Source of the DNA: Ophiosphaerella korrae
Lineage: Eukaryota > Ascomycota > Dothideomycetes > Pleosporales > Phaeosphaeriaceae
DNA length: 46,235 nucleotides
Direction: 5' to 3'
Assembly: GCA_028456385.1 (NCBI GenBank)
Contig: JALNQF010000330.1
Location: 1-46,235 of the forward strand
Shown: one piece after another, positions 34,501 through 46,235 of the stretch
Layout of the letters: every line of letters starts with the position of its first letter
How positions within the stretch are numbered: position 1 is the stretch's first letter
Notes under the pieces: generated by a model
Seen by the model: the letters and a program-made list of their open reading frames with translations, nothing else
Told to the model about the DNA's origin: nothing
The model's database searches: none
Position numbers and translations under genes: made by a program

Positions 34501-35330
34501 CTAACACGTAGTCAACTTAACGTATTAGCTCGTAGTTACTTATCTTATTAGCTTGTAGTTAACTTGTCGTATTAGCTTATAGTTACTTATCTTATTAACT
34601 TAAAGTTAACTTATTGTATTAGCTTATAGTAACTTGTCGTATTAGCTTGTAGTTACTTATCTTATTAACTCGAAGTTAACTCGTCTTATTAGCTCGCAGT
34701 AACTCGTCGTATTAGCTTATAGTTACTTATCTTATTAACTTAAAGTTAACTCGTTGTATTAGCTTACAGTAACTCGTTGTATTAGCTTGTAGTTACTTAT
34801 CTTATTAACTTAAAGTTAACTTGTTACATTAGCTCGCAGTTACTCGTTGTATTAGCTCGCAGTAACTTAATATATTAGCTTGTAGTTAACTTATCTTATT
34901 AGCTTGTAGTTACTCGTTGTATTAGCTTATAGTTACTTGTCGTATTAGCTCGTAGTAACTTAATACATTAGCTTATAGTTAACTTATCTTATTAGCTTAT
35001 AGTTAACTCGTCGTATTTACTTATAGTTAACTTATTACATTAACTTGTAGTTAACTTATTATATTAGCTTGTAGTAAACTTATTATATTTGCTCTTTATT
35101 AACTTATTATATTAGCTTTTAGTTACTTATATTATTAGTTTCTAGTTAATTATCTAATTAACTTATACTAAACTTCTTTTATTTCCTTATAGTTAATTAA
35201 TTTTATTAACTTATTATTAACTAATTTTATAATCTTATTATATACTAATATTATTAGCTTATTATTAACTTTATATTTACTTATTATAAATTTAGCTTTC
35301 TTTTTACTACTTATAAATAAGTAAACTTTT
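34501..35330 (+). repeat. Minisatellite array 1 (alternating 23/24-bp units)
   Basis: About 26 clear units up to ~35120, then progressively decayed. 23-base units (ATTAGCT...GTTACTTATCTT) frequently alternate with 24-base units (ATTAGCT...GTTAACTTGTCGT), so the basic period is near 47 bases. Spacing checked at 34524, 34547, 34571, 34594 and 34618. Early units keep TCGT/CGCAGT CG dinucleotides. Confidence 0.9.
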
Positions 35331-35369
35331 AATTCTTTTATTTTATAATAATAATAATATTTCTACTAA

Positions 35370-36018
35370 CTAATAAAGATAAGTTATTTTAAGGGATATA
35401 TTTTACGTATAATTAGGGTAAGATTTTTAATATAGATATAGTAAGGATATAAATAGTATACTATATAATTAAAGTAGATAAAGTAGTTAAAAAGAAAAAA
35501 GTAAAATAGATAGTATTATATATAGTATAGTATAAAACTAAGAAGATTATAATATATAAGAACTTTATATTAAAAGTTAAAGAGTTAGTAAAGAAGTTAT
35601 AATATTATAGATATTATTATAATATAGTAAGAAAAGTAAGTATATAGTAAGTAATAGTAGTAATAAGTATATTAAAGATAATAGTTTATATTATAGGTGT
35701 TTTATATAATATCTATATTAATTAGCTATTTTTAGTACTAGATTATATATAAGAGAGTAGTAAAGTAAAGTAAATTAAGTTATATAGTATAGAAGTTATT
35801 ATAGTATAAAGTAGTAACTAATTAGTAGTAAATATTAAGTACGTAGAAGTAAAAGAAAAGTTAGTATAAAAAGATATAAAAAAAGAGAATAAGATAGTAG
35901 AGTATAAAAAAGTTATATTAGATAAATATTTTAATAAGTAGAAGATAAAGTATCTAAATTATAAAGTAAGAAAAAAAATATATAATATATATAAAGAAAG
36001 TAAATAAAGAAATATAAA
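35370..36018 (+). other. Unidentified decayed frame in macro-unit A
   Basis: A plus-strand reading is largely open apart from TAA/TAG and is conserved in unit B (40450-41090), e.g. AAATAGTATACTATATAATT and GTATATTAAAGATAATA in both. No domain recognised. It leads directly into the LTR-like segment, so it may be the 3' internal part of a Gypsy relative. Confidence 0.35.
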
Positions 36019-36600
36019 GGATATAATAGCTAGAATAGAAGAAATTAATATAAAGCTAATAAGTTTTAGCTTAAGTACTAATAAAGTATAAGATAAGTAA
36101 AGTAATAACTTAGATTAAAAAATAATATATAACTAAAATATATAAAAGGTATACTATAGATCTATAAAGTATATAGACTTAAAAATACTATAGATTATAG
36201 ATTACTAATTTATAGCTACTAAAATAATATTTAATAAATATATAAAGAGAGTAGTATAAGTAAGCTTATTAGATCTTTTAATAATATAAGTATATACTAC
36301 TTTTTTAGCTTTATATAGTTATATTAGCTAGTTTAAGTAAAGCTCTCTATTAATAATAAATCTATTAATTTTTTTTTAATAATACTTACTAGTTTATAAT
36401 AGTATATAAATTATAGTAAATATATTATTTAGATAGTATTAATAATCTAATCTTAAATTAAAAGTAATTATAATTTAATATCTTCTATTAAGAATAACTT
36501 ATTATTTAGTATTTTTTATTTTATAATAATATATACCTTAGTAATATTTTTTTTATCTACTTATATATCTTTTAAAACTTTTAGAAGTTAAAAACTAAAA
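36019..36600 (+). repeat. Decayed Gypsy-type LTR in macro-unit A
   Basis: AGAAGAAATTAATATAAAGC, then TTAAGTACTAATAAAGTATA and GATAAGTAAAGTAATAACTT, parallels the first part of the E2/E3 LTRs. The later parts (ATAGATTATAGATTA, AGTAATTATAATTTAATATC) also line up. Its ends are blurred. Confidence 0.6.
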
Positions 36601-39040
36601 GCTATATTATATAAAGAATATATAAAAAAAGTAAAAATATAAAAAAATAAAAAATAAATTTAAAAGTAAGTAAAAAATAGTTAGATATAGTAGAAGTAGT
36701 TAAAAAAATTATAGTAAGTATTATAGTAGTAAAAGTAAAAGTAATAAAGTTTATAATATATATTAATATAATAGTATAAAAATAAGTCTCTAATTATTAA
36801 GTATATATATAAGTAGTTTATATAGTAGATAAATTAATATCTAATATTTATAAGAGAAAGTAATATAAATAGTATATATAATATATAATAGTATTAGTAA
36901 AAAATAAGTAAAGTTATAAAAAAACTAATTAAAAAAATTAAAAAAAATAAATAAGTAAAAAAATTATATTAAAGGTAAACTTAGTTATTTTCTATATATT
37001 ATAGTACTATAAGAAATTTACAACTATTTAAAAGTAAAAAAGTAAAAAAGTAGAAATAAGAATTAAATAGTAGTTAATTATATTAAAGTATTTTAACTAA
37101 AATAGTAATAGAGTAAGTATTAAGAAATATAAAACTATATATAGAAAAGTTAAAGTAAATAAAGTAATTAGTAATTAAAGTAGTAAAAAGTAAATAAGTA
37201 TATTAAAGAATTTATAATAAAAGTAAGTATTATAAATAGTAAAAAATAATAATTTAGTAAAAAAGTTTTTATTATTTCTTTTATTAAAAGTAAAATAAGT
37301 AAAAGATAAAAAATATAAATATTAATTAGTTATTTATAGTAAAAAAATAAAAGAATATATATATAATATAAAATATAAGTAAAAAAAAAATATTAGTATA
37401 ATAAAAATTAAAAGTAAAGAAAGTTAAAAGTAAATATAAGTATAAAAACTATAAAAGATAAGATTAATTAAGTAAAAATAGTAGTATAAAAAATATTAAA
37501 AGAATAATAAGTTAAAAGTAGAAATTACAATAAAATATATAAAAGAGTTAAGAGGTTAAGTATTAGTAGAAGTAAAAGTATAATAAGTTTTAAATAATTA
37601 AAAAGTTAAGTAAAAGTATAGGTATTATAAATATTAAAAAATAAATTTAATTTATAATAAAAATATAGAAAGAAAATAATAAAAAGAATAGTTATTAAGG
37701 AAATTATTAGTATAGAATAATAAAAAGATATAATAGTTTAATATAGTAATAAAAATAATAAATAATAAAATATAATTAAAGAAAGTTTAGTATAAAAATT
37801 AGTAAAGTTAAAATTATAATATATAGATATAAATAATAAAGAGAATTAAAATAATATTAAAGAAAAGTAAGTATAAAGTAAATAAAAGTAGAATTAAAGT
37901 TAAAAGTAAGATAAGATTAATAAAAATTTATATATAATAAGTATTAGAAGTAAAATAAAGTAAATTAAAAAGAAAAAAAAAATTAAGTATAAATATAAAG
38001 TTAAAAATATAAAAGAAAATTATATAAAATTTAATAATATAAATAAAGGTAGTATATATAAAATAATATTTATAAGTATAAGAAATTATAAAGTAATTAG
38101 TAAAAAAGATTATATTATAAAGTAAATAATAAAGTAAATTTAATAAGATAGTAAAAAGTAAAGTTATTAAAAAAGTAAAGTTATTAAAAAAGTAAAGTAT
38201 AAAAATATATAAATATAGAAAATAAAAGTAGTAAATAGTAAAAGTAAAGATAAAAAGATAAAATTTAGTTAAAATAGAAAAATATATATATATCTAAAAG
38301 TATATTAATTTATATATTAAATATAAAAAAAAAATTAAAATTAATTATAGTATAAAAAAATTAAAGTATTAGTTTAAAAAGAAGAATATTTTATAAAAAT
38401 ATATAAAATATAAAAAAAATAAAAATAAAAAGTAAAGTTAATTAATAATAAAGTAAAAAAAAAAAAGTATAAAAAGTAAAAAGTAAAATAAAGTATAATA
38501 AAACTAGAAATTTTATAAAATAAAATAAATAGTATAATTATAATTAAAAGTATATATATATATAATAAGAGAGTTTAAAATTAAATTAAAAATAAAATAA
38601 AATAAAGAATTAAAATAAAGTAAAGTATTTATAAAAAATAAATAAAAAATAAAAAGTAAGTAAAAAATAAAAAAAAATAAAATTTAAAATAAAATAATAA
38701 AAAGTTAAAAAATAAAAAAAATAATTTTAAATATAGTTAAAGTTTCTAATTTAAAATAAAAGTAAAAGTTAAGTTAAAGAAAAGTTATAAAAAAGTTAAA
38801 TAAAGTTAAAAATAATTAAAAAAATAAAGTAGTAGTAAAAGTTAAAGAAAATAAAAGTAAATAAAAAGAGTAGTATTATATAGTTATAGTAAGAAAGTAG
38901 AATTAAGATTAATATAAGTTTAAAAGTAGAAAGTAGTAAAAAGTTAAAAAAAGTTAAAAAGTTAAAGAAGTAAAAGTAAAAAAGAATTAAAAAAATATAT
39001 TATAGTAAAAAAGAAAAGAAAATATAAAGAAGAAAAAAGA
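36600..39040 (+). other. Extremely C-poor, purine-rich stretch (unit A)
   Basis: No gene. The plus strand is made almost entirely of A, T and G in AGTAAA/AAGTATA-type words, with very few C. Remaining C is nearly always in CT. Parallel to 41600-44140 in unit B. Confidence 0.7.
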
Positions 39041-39044
39041 ATAT

Positions 39045-39410
39045 AAGAGAGAGAGAGAGAAAAGAACCTATAACCTAGAACCTAAAGAAATAAAAGTAAA
39101 AATAAAAAAGTAAATAAAAAAAGTAATATAGTAAAGTTAAAGTAAAAAAGTAATAAAGTAAAAAAAAAGTAGTTAAGTAAAAAAAAGTAGTAAAAAGTTA
39201 AAAGTAGTTAGAAGTAAAAGAAAGTAAAAGTAAAAGAATTAAAAAAAAAAGTTATAGTAAAAAGAAAAAGAAACGTAAAAGAGAGAGAGAGAGAGGAAAG
39301 AGAACTTATAACCTATAACTCTATAACCTATAACTTTATAACCCTATAACCTTATAACTCTATATCCTTATAACCTTATAACTCTATAATCTAGAACCTA
39401 ATATATATTA
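39045..39410 (+). repeat. GA runs and CCTATAAC-type minisatellite (unit A)
   Basis: GA runs at about 39046-39061 and 39280-39295, each followed by short repeats of CCTATAAC, CTTATAACC and CTCTATAAC (39066-39085 and 39301-39400). The C-rich-strand units resemble degenerate telomere-type CCCTAA repeats, but none is canonical. Confidence 0.7.
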
Positions 39411-39725
39411 GATTTAATAATATACCTAGCGTATTACTACTAAGATAGTCTATAATATTCTTTAATATTATCCTTTAATATTATCTTACTTATATAAGCC
39501 TTAATAAAATAATACTAATAACCTATTATATATAGTAAGATACTGCGATTCTAAATCTTTAATTTAATTTCTTATATCTCTTCTTATTATTAAGATATAG
39601 CGTTGTAAATTTTAATAGTAATAGAAGTACTATACCTTAATATTACTAGGTATAAAGACTATACTTTAATATTATACCTTAATATTATCCTTTATATAGA
39701 GTAATTTTAAACCTCTAATATAGAT
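39411..39725. repeat. TTTAATATTATC-rich spacer between macro-units
   Basis: Repeats of CTTTAATATTATC and ACCTTAATATTA occur at 39455-39485 and 39625-39695. No gene seen. Confidence 0.55.
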
Positions 39726-39729
39726 AAAA

Positions 39730-40430
39730 TATTAACTTATAGTTAGCTTGTAGTTACTTATCTTATTAGCTTATAGTTAACTTATTACATTAGCTTATAG
39801 TTACTTATCTTATTAGCGCGTAGTTACTTGTTATATTAGCTTGTAGTAACTTGTTATATTAACTTAAAGTTAACTTATTATATTAGCTTATAGTTACTTA
39901 TCTTATTAGCGCGTAGTTACTTATTATATTAGCTTGTAGTAACTTGTTATATTAGCTAGTAGTAACTTAATATATTAGCTTATAGTTAACTTATCTTATT
40001 AACTTAAAGTTAACTTATTGTATTAGCTTGTAGTAACTTATTATATTAACTTAAAGTTAACTTATTATATTAGCTTGTAGTTACTTGTTATATTAGCTTA
40101 TAGTTACTTATCTTATTAACTTAAAGTTAACTTATTATATTAGCTTATAGTAACTTGTTATATTAGCTTATAGTTAACTTATCTTATTAGCTTATAGTTA
40201 ACTTGTTGTATTAGCTTATAGTTAACTTATTATCTTACCTTATAGTTAACTTCTTATATTAGCTTATTATTAACTTATTATATTAGCTTGTAGTTACTTA
40301 TATTATTAGCTTATTATTACTTATCTTATTAACTTATACTAAACTTATTTTATCTCTTTATAGTTACTTAATTTTATAAACTTATTATAAACTAATCTTA
40401 TTAGCTTATAGTTAACTTTTAAATTATTAC
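39730..40430 (+). repeat. Minisatellite array 2 (alternating 23/24-bp units)
   Basis: Same GTTACTT / GTTAACTT alternating units as at 34501, starting ACTTATAGTTAGCTTG. More RIP-decayed: TCGT units are now mostly TTAT. Fades after about 40330. Confidence 0.9.
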
Positions 40431-41089
40431 TTTTATTATATTTATAATATTACAACTAAGTAATAAAGTTAAGTTATTTTAATAGATATATTTTAAGTAG
40501 ATATATTAAGAATATAAATAGTATACTATATAATTAAAGTAGATAAAGTAGTTAAAATAAAAAAAGTTAAAGAGATAGTATTATATATATTATAGTAGAA
40601 AAAAAATAAGTATAAAATAAAAAGGTTTAGAATAAAGAATATTATAATAAATAAGAATTTAGTATAAAAAGTTAAATAGTAAGTAAAAAAGTTATTATAT
40701 TATATATATTATTATAATATAGTAAGTAAAGTAAGTATATTAGAAGATTTTATAGTATATATATAGTAAGTAATAGTAGTAATAAGTATATTAAAGATAA
40801 TACTTAATATTATAAGTATTTTATATCTTATCTATATTAATTAGCTATTTTTAGTTTTAGATAAAATATAAGAAAGTAGTAAAGTAAAGTAAAATAAGTT
40901 ATATAGAAAAGACGTTATTATAGTATAAGAAAGTAAAAGTAAATTAAAAGTTAGTATAAAAAGTTTTAAAAATAGAGAATAAGATAGTATAATATAAAAA
41001 AAGTTAAATTAAATAAATATTTAGCTAAGTAAAAGATAAAGTATATAAATAATAAAGTAAAAAAAAATATAAAAGATATTATAGGTATA

Positions 41090-41600
41090 ATAGAAAAAAT
41101 TAATATAAAGTAAATTAGTTTTTACTATAGTCTTAATAGAGTATAAAATAAGTAAAGTAAAAACTTAAAATAAAAAATAAGATATAACTAAGATATATAA
41201 AAAGTAATTTATACATTTATTAAGTATATAAACTTTAAAATATAATAGATTATAGATTATAAATTTATAGCTACTAAAATACTATTTTATAAATATAGCT
41301 TACTACTTAGCTTAGTACTTAGCTTAGTATAAGTAAGCTTATTAGAGCTTTCTATTAATACTAGAAATATTAATTACTCTTTAATTATACTTACTAGCTT
41401 TTAATAGTATTACTAATTTAATCTTAAACTACAAGTAATAATAGATTAGTATCTTCTTTTTAAAATTACTTATTATTTGTTATTTATTATATAATTATAA
41501 TATATACCTTAGTTATTACTTTATAATCTACGTATACTTCTTTTAAAACTTATATAGTTAATAACTTCGAGTTATATTTTATATAGAATATATAAAGAAA
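41090..41600 (+). repeat. Decayed Gypsy-type LTR in macro-unit B
   Basis: GAAAAAATTAATATAAAGTA, AATAGATTATAGATTATAAA and TTAATCTTAAACTACAAGTA line up with 36050-36480 and with the E3 LTR. More decayed than unit A in places, less in others. Confidence 0.55.
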
Positions 41601-44140
41601 GTAAAGAAATAAATATAATAAAACTAGATTAAAGAAATATAAAAATAAAAAAATATAAATAATAGATAGATATAGTAAAAGTAAAAAAAAAAAATTAATT
41701 AGTAAGTATTATAGTAGTAAAAGTAAGTATAATAAAATTTCTAATATCTATATAAGTAGTTTATATAGCAACTAAATTAACATAAATAGTATATATAAAA
41801 TATTGTTATATTTGTTAAAAAAAAGAAAGTAGTAAAAAAATTAAGAAAAAAAATTATTATAAAAATTAGCTTAGTTATTTTCTATATATTATAGTAAGAT
41901 AAAAAATTTATAAATATTAAAAACTAAATTAAGTAAAAAAGTACTAAAAGTAAAAAAGAGTAGTATATTATATTAAAGTATTTTAAGTAAAATAGTAATA
42001 GATAAAGTATTAAAAAATAAAAAAATATTTAAAGAATAAATAAAGTAGTTAAAGAGATTAGAAATTAAAATAGTTAAAAAGTATATATTAAAAATAGTAA
42101 AATATAATAATTAAGGAAAAAAGTTTTATTAAATTTTATAGATATAAGTAAAATAAGAAAAATATAAAATAGATAAATATTAGATAATAAATTAGAGATA
42201 AAATAAGAAATAATAAAAAAATATAAATTAAAAGTAAAATTAATTAAAAATATCTATAAAATAAAGTAAAATAAATAAAAATAAGTAATAAAAATTAAAA
42301 ATAAAGTAAGTTAAAAGAAACTATAAGTATTAAAAACTTAAAAGAGTAAATAAGTTAAGTATAAATATAAAAATAATATATATTAGAAAGATTATAAGTT
42401 AATTATATATTTAGGTATTATAAATATAAAAAAAAAAAGTTAAGTATAAATATAAGTAAAATAGATATTAAAAAGAAATTAGTAAAGTAATATAAAAAAT
42501 ATAGTAAGTTTAGTATAAATCTAGGTTTAATAAATAATACAAAATAGAAAACTTTAGTAAAATTATATTAATAATAAATAAAATAAATATATAAAAAAAG
42601 TTATTATTAAAATATTAAAATATTTATTATAAAAATAAGTATAAAATATAAAAAAGAGAAAATAAATATATAAGAAATAAAAGTAAAGTAAATAAAAATA
42701 GAAAAGATTATAAAAAACTATAAAAGTAAGTAAAGCTAAATATAAGATTAAAAATAATAAATAGTAAAAAGAATATTAGTAAAAGTAAACGTAAGTATAT
42801 TAGAGATAAAAAAGAGAGTAAGTATATAGTAAATATAAGGTAAATTTAAATTAAGAGTAAAAAAAAGTAATTAAAAATATATATATAAAGAATATTAATA
42901 TTAAAAAAAGTTAAAAGAAATAAAATAAAAATAAAAAAGAAAATAAGTTTAGTATTAATATAAGTATAAAAAATATTTAAGTAGTTAGATTAAAATTAAA
43001 TAGAAGTAAAATAAAAAGTTATAGTAAAGTTAGTTTTTATATATATAAATAAAAAGATTATAATAGTAGAGTATAGAAAGTAGTATATATATATATATAT
43101 ATTAAAAAAATAATAAGTTAAGTAAAAATCTAAGTAGAGAAAATATTAATTAAATTTTTTTTTTTTATATATATATATTAATATTATAAATACTAAGGAG
43201 AAAATAAGTAAATAAAAATTAAGAAATAATAAATATTATATTTATAAATAAAATATTAATAAAAGTATTACAAAAGTTAAATTTTTTTTTTTTTTTTAAA
43301 AATAAAAGTAATATAAAGTAAGAGTTTAAAAATAAAATAAAAAGTAAAAAATATAATTATATAAATAGAAATATTAAAAAGAATTTTTTTTTATAGATTT
43401 TTATAGTATAATAAAGAAAGAAATAAAAATAAAAATAAAATAAATATTATATATATAAATATATAGAAAAGATATAATAAGAAAATAAAAATATTAATAA
43501 ATATAAATAAATAAAGATTTTATAAATAAATAAAAAAATAAAAATAAAAAGTTAATAAAAAGAAAAAGTAAAAAAAAATAAAAATAAAAATAAAAATAAA
43601 GTAAAGAAGTAGTAAAAGAAGTAGTAAAAGAAGTAAAAAGTAAAATTAGTAATAAGTAAAGTAAAAAAAAGATTAAATTAAATAATATATTAAAGAAATA
43701 ATAATATTATATATAAAAGTAAATAGTAAAAGGGAAAAAATATATTTTAAAAAAAATAAAGATAGTTAAAGTTTGTATAAAAAAAAATAAACGTAAAAAT
43801 ATAAAGAAAAGTTTTATAAAAGTAAAAGTTTAAAGAAGAGTAATATTTATAAGAATAGTAAAAGTAAGAAAAAAGAAAAAAGTATAAAAAAAGTAGAAGA
43901 AAAAATAATTAAGTAAAAAAATAATAAATTAAAAAAGAAAAAAAAAGAAAAAAAAAGAAAAAAAAAGTAGTAAAGTAAATTTAAAATAGTAAATTAATTT
44001 AAAGTAATTAAGTAGAATAAAAAAGTTAAGTAAAAAGAAAAGTAGTAAATAGTTAAAAAAAGTTTAAAGATAAAGAAAGTAAAAGTAAAAAATATAAGAT
44101 AAAAAATATAGTAGTATAAAAAAACAAGAAAAGAGAAAAA
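41600..44140 (+). other. Extremely C-poor, purine-rich stretch (unit B)
   Basis: No gene. Same composition as 36600-39040. Contains poly-T tracts near 43154 and 43283 and short AAAAATAAAA runs. Confidence 0.65.
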
Positions 44141-44213
44141 AAAAACTTATAACCTAGAACTTAAAACTTATAACTTATAACTAGTAACTTTATAACTTAT
44201 AAAAAACTCTAGA

Positions 44214-45560
44214 CGTAAAGAGTAAAATAAGTTAAGCCTAAATATAAGTATAATAGATATAAAGAGTAAGATAAGTTAAGCCTAAATATAAGTATAATAG
44301 ATATAAAAAGTAAAATAGATAAAGCCTAAATATAAGTATAGTAGATATAGATATTAAGAGTAAGATAAGTTAAGCCTAAATATAAGTATAATAAATATAA
44401 AAAGTAAGATAAGTTAAGCTTAGATAAAAGTATAATAGATATTAAAAAGAAAATAAGTTAAGAGTAAATATAAGTATAATAGATATTAAGAGTAAAGTAG
44501 ATTAAGAGTAAATATAAGTATAATAGATATTACATAAAAAATAAGTTAATTATAAACGTAAGTATAATAGATATTAAAAAAGAAATAAAAAAAGTATAAG
44601 TATAAGTATATTAAATATTAAGAGTAAAGTAAGTTTAGTATAAATATAAGTATAATAGATATTAAAAGTAAAGTTAGTTAAGTATAAGTATAAGATAATA
44701 TAAGTTAAGTTTAGTATAAGTATATATATAATAAATATTTAAGTAAAGATATATTAAGTATAGATATAAGTATAGTAAATATTAAGAATAAAATAAGTTA
44801 ATAGTAAAGTAAGTTAAGTATAAGTATAAGTATAATAAATAATAAAAAGAAGATAAATTAAGTATAAATATAAGTATAGTAAATATTAAAGAGAAAATAA
44901 GTTAAAAGTAGATATAAGTATAGTAGATAGTAAGTATAATATAAATTAAGAGTAGAAATAAATATAATAGATATTAAAGAGAAGATAAGTTAAGTATAAC
45001 TATAAGTATAGTAGATATTAATATAAAAATAGATTAAAAGTAAATATAAGTATAATAAATAATAAAAGTAAAGTAAGTTAAGAGTAAAGTAAAGTAAAAG
45101 TAAATATAAGTATAATAAAAGTTAAAAAAAAATAAGTTAAGTAGAGATATTAGTATAATAGAAGTTAAATGTAAAGTAAATAAAAGTATAATATATATTA
45201 AAGAAAAAATAAGTTTAGTATAGATATAAGTATAAAAAATATTAAAAGATAGGAAGTTATTAGTAAATATAAGTATAATAAGTAAAAAGAGTAAAGTAAG
45301 CTTAGTATAAATATATATAAAATAGATATTTAAAATAAAGTTTATTAAAGATAGATATAAAGTATTTAAACTAAAAAAAGTTAATTATAAGTATAAGTAT
45401 AATATATATAAAAAGAAATATAAGTAGAGTAGATATTAAAAAGAAAAAAAGTTAGGTATAGATATTAGTATAGTAAAAAAAAAACCCCCTAAGTTTAAAG
45501 TAAATATTAGTATAGTAAATAAAAAAAAAAAAAGTTTAAAGTAAATATAAGTATAATAAA
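44214..45560 (+). repeat. 44-bp minisatellite
   Basis: Units contain AAATATAAGTATAATAGATA and AGAGTAAGATAAGTTAAGCC. The CC dinucleotide recurs at 44237, 44281 and 44325, i.e. exactly 44 bases apart. About 30 units are recognisable, the first six well conserved and later ones increasingly irregular, with indels. Confidence 0.85.
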
Positions 45561-46235
45561 TAGTAAAAGTAAAGTAAGTTATATATAAAAATAAGTATAA
45601 ATAATATTAAATACTAAATAAATTATATATAAAAACAAATATAGTATATATAAAATAAAAATTATAAGTAAAAGTAGTAGAAAAAAAGAATTAAAAATAG
45701 TAGTATATTGAAAAAGTAAAAAGAGTAGTATATATATAGTAAATAAAAGTAGTAAATAGTAAAGTAAATAGTAGAGTAAATAGTAAAGTAGTTTATATAG
45801 TAAATAGTAGAGTTAATAGTAAAGTTAAAAGTAGAGTTAATAAAAATAGTAAAAAGTAAAAGTAAAAATAAAAAATAATAATTAGGAATTATAATAATAT
45901 AAGTAAAAATATTAAAAAAAAGAAAAAAAAGAAACTTAGATATAAAAAAGTAAAAAGATTTGTATATAAAAAATAAAATATTAAAAAAGAGTAAAATAAA
46001 GTAGAAGTAGTAAAAGAATAAAATATATATATTTTATATATATATAAAAAAAGAAACAAAAAGTAAAGATTTTTTTTATAATAGATTAAGAAACTAATAT
46101 AGTATAGTAAGTAAGTAAAATAGTTAAAAATATTAAAAAGTAAATAAAATAAAATATAAAGTATATAAAAAGAAAAGTATATAGATAGTTAAGTTAGTAA
46201 AATATAAAGTAAAAGAATATATAGTATAAATTAGA
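45561..46235. other. AT/purine-rich decayed DNA to the right edge
   Basis: Includes a short run of AGTAAATAGTAAAGTAAATA-type units at 45730-45850. No gene or identifiable element. Confidence 0.5.

Larger units (their letters stand above)
34501..39725 (+). repeat. Macro-repeat unit A (~5.2 kb)
   Basis: Order: minisatellite array, an unidentified 0.65-kb segment (35370-36018), an LTR-like segment (36019-36600), a purine-rich stretch (36600-39040), GA runs and CCTATAAC repeats (39045-39410), and a TTTAATATTATC-rich tail. The same order recurs from about 39730 (unit B), offset about 5.06 kb at the start and 4.9 kb later because of deletions in B. Confidence 0.75.
39730..44213 (+). repeat. Macro-repeat unit B (~4.5 kb)
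   Basis: Diverged direct copy of unit A: array (39730), decayed frame (40450-41090), LTR-like segment (about 41090-41600), purine-rich stretch (41600-44140) and CTTATAAC/CCTAGAAC repeats (44145-44210). TTAGTTATTTTCTATATATT at about 41875 matches 36982 in unit A. Confidence 0.75.

Noticed and set aside
34501..35330. CRISPR-like appearance of short regular repeats
   Set aside because: Units are head-to-tail without unique spacers; it is a minisatellite in a eukaryotic genome.

Overview
The window looks like DNA from a filamentous ascomycete (Pezizomycotina-type) fungus. Three things point there: short GT-AG introns, a fungal rhodopsin-domain (PF20684-like) membrane protein gene, and a transposon load (chromodomain Ty3/Gypsy, Fot1/pogo, PIF/Harbinger) ruined in the way repeat-induced point mutation (RIP) ruins repeats. 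Outside roughly 11.7-17.3 kb the DNA is extremely AT-rich and almost devoid of CA and TG dinucleotides. Old coding frames there are interrupted only by TAA and TAG, while CG dinucleotides often survive. This is an AT-rich, RIP-decayed compartment enclosing one small GC-balanced island.

Layout. 1-9833: at least three copies of one Ty3/Gypsy family, nested: a minus-strand copy (1-1660, running off the left edge) inserted in the 5' LTR of a plus-strand copy (1661-8413), followed by the 3' end of an older copy (8414-9833). 9834-12122: a degenerate PIF/Harbinger transposon on the minus strand, whose right end cuts the start of a pogo/Tc5-like transposase frame (12126-12289). 12290-13941: GC-balanced DNA with no gene I recognise. 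13942-15307: the only intact gene, a seven-helix rhodopsin-domain protein in three exons. 15635-15794: a possible MITE. 15989-16826: a frameshifted TauD/TfdA dioxygenase pseudogene on the minus strand, missing its 5' part. 16821-17958: a Fot1/pogo element whose left end lies where the dioxygenase homology stops; it is itself cut by another Gypsy copy (17959-21314, minus strand).

21315-23640 is RIP-decayed and unassigned. About 24780-27135 is a long RIP-killed frame matching the N-terminal (OrsD/DUF3505-like) half of the proteins known as telomere-linked RecQ-type helicases, which suggests a subtelomeric position. It is broken by the most complete Gypsy copy (27136-34235). From 34236 to the right edge there is satellite-like DNA: two diverged direct copies of a roughly 5 kb unit (a minisatellite of alternating 23/24-bp units, an unidentified segment, a decayed LTR-like segment, a very purine-rich stretch, GA runs, CCTATAAC-type repeats), then a 44-bp minisatellite.

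The genes do not form a pathway. The story is one of successive insertions and RIP. The two points that most merit follow-up are (i) the Gypsy family keeps gag, pol and a roughly 265-codon extension beyond the chromodomain in one frame that crosses into the 3' LTR, and (ii) the helicase-type gene remnant lies next to RIP-decayed macro-repeats. All family calls were made by reading decayed frames by eye; no database search was possible.
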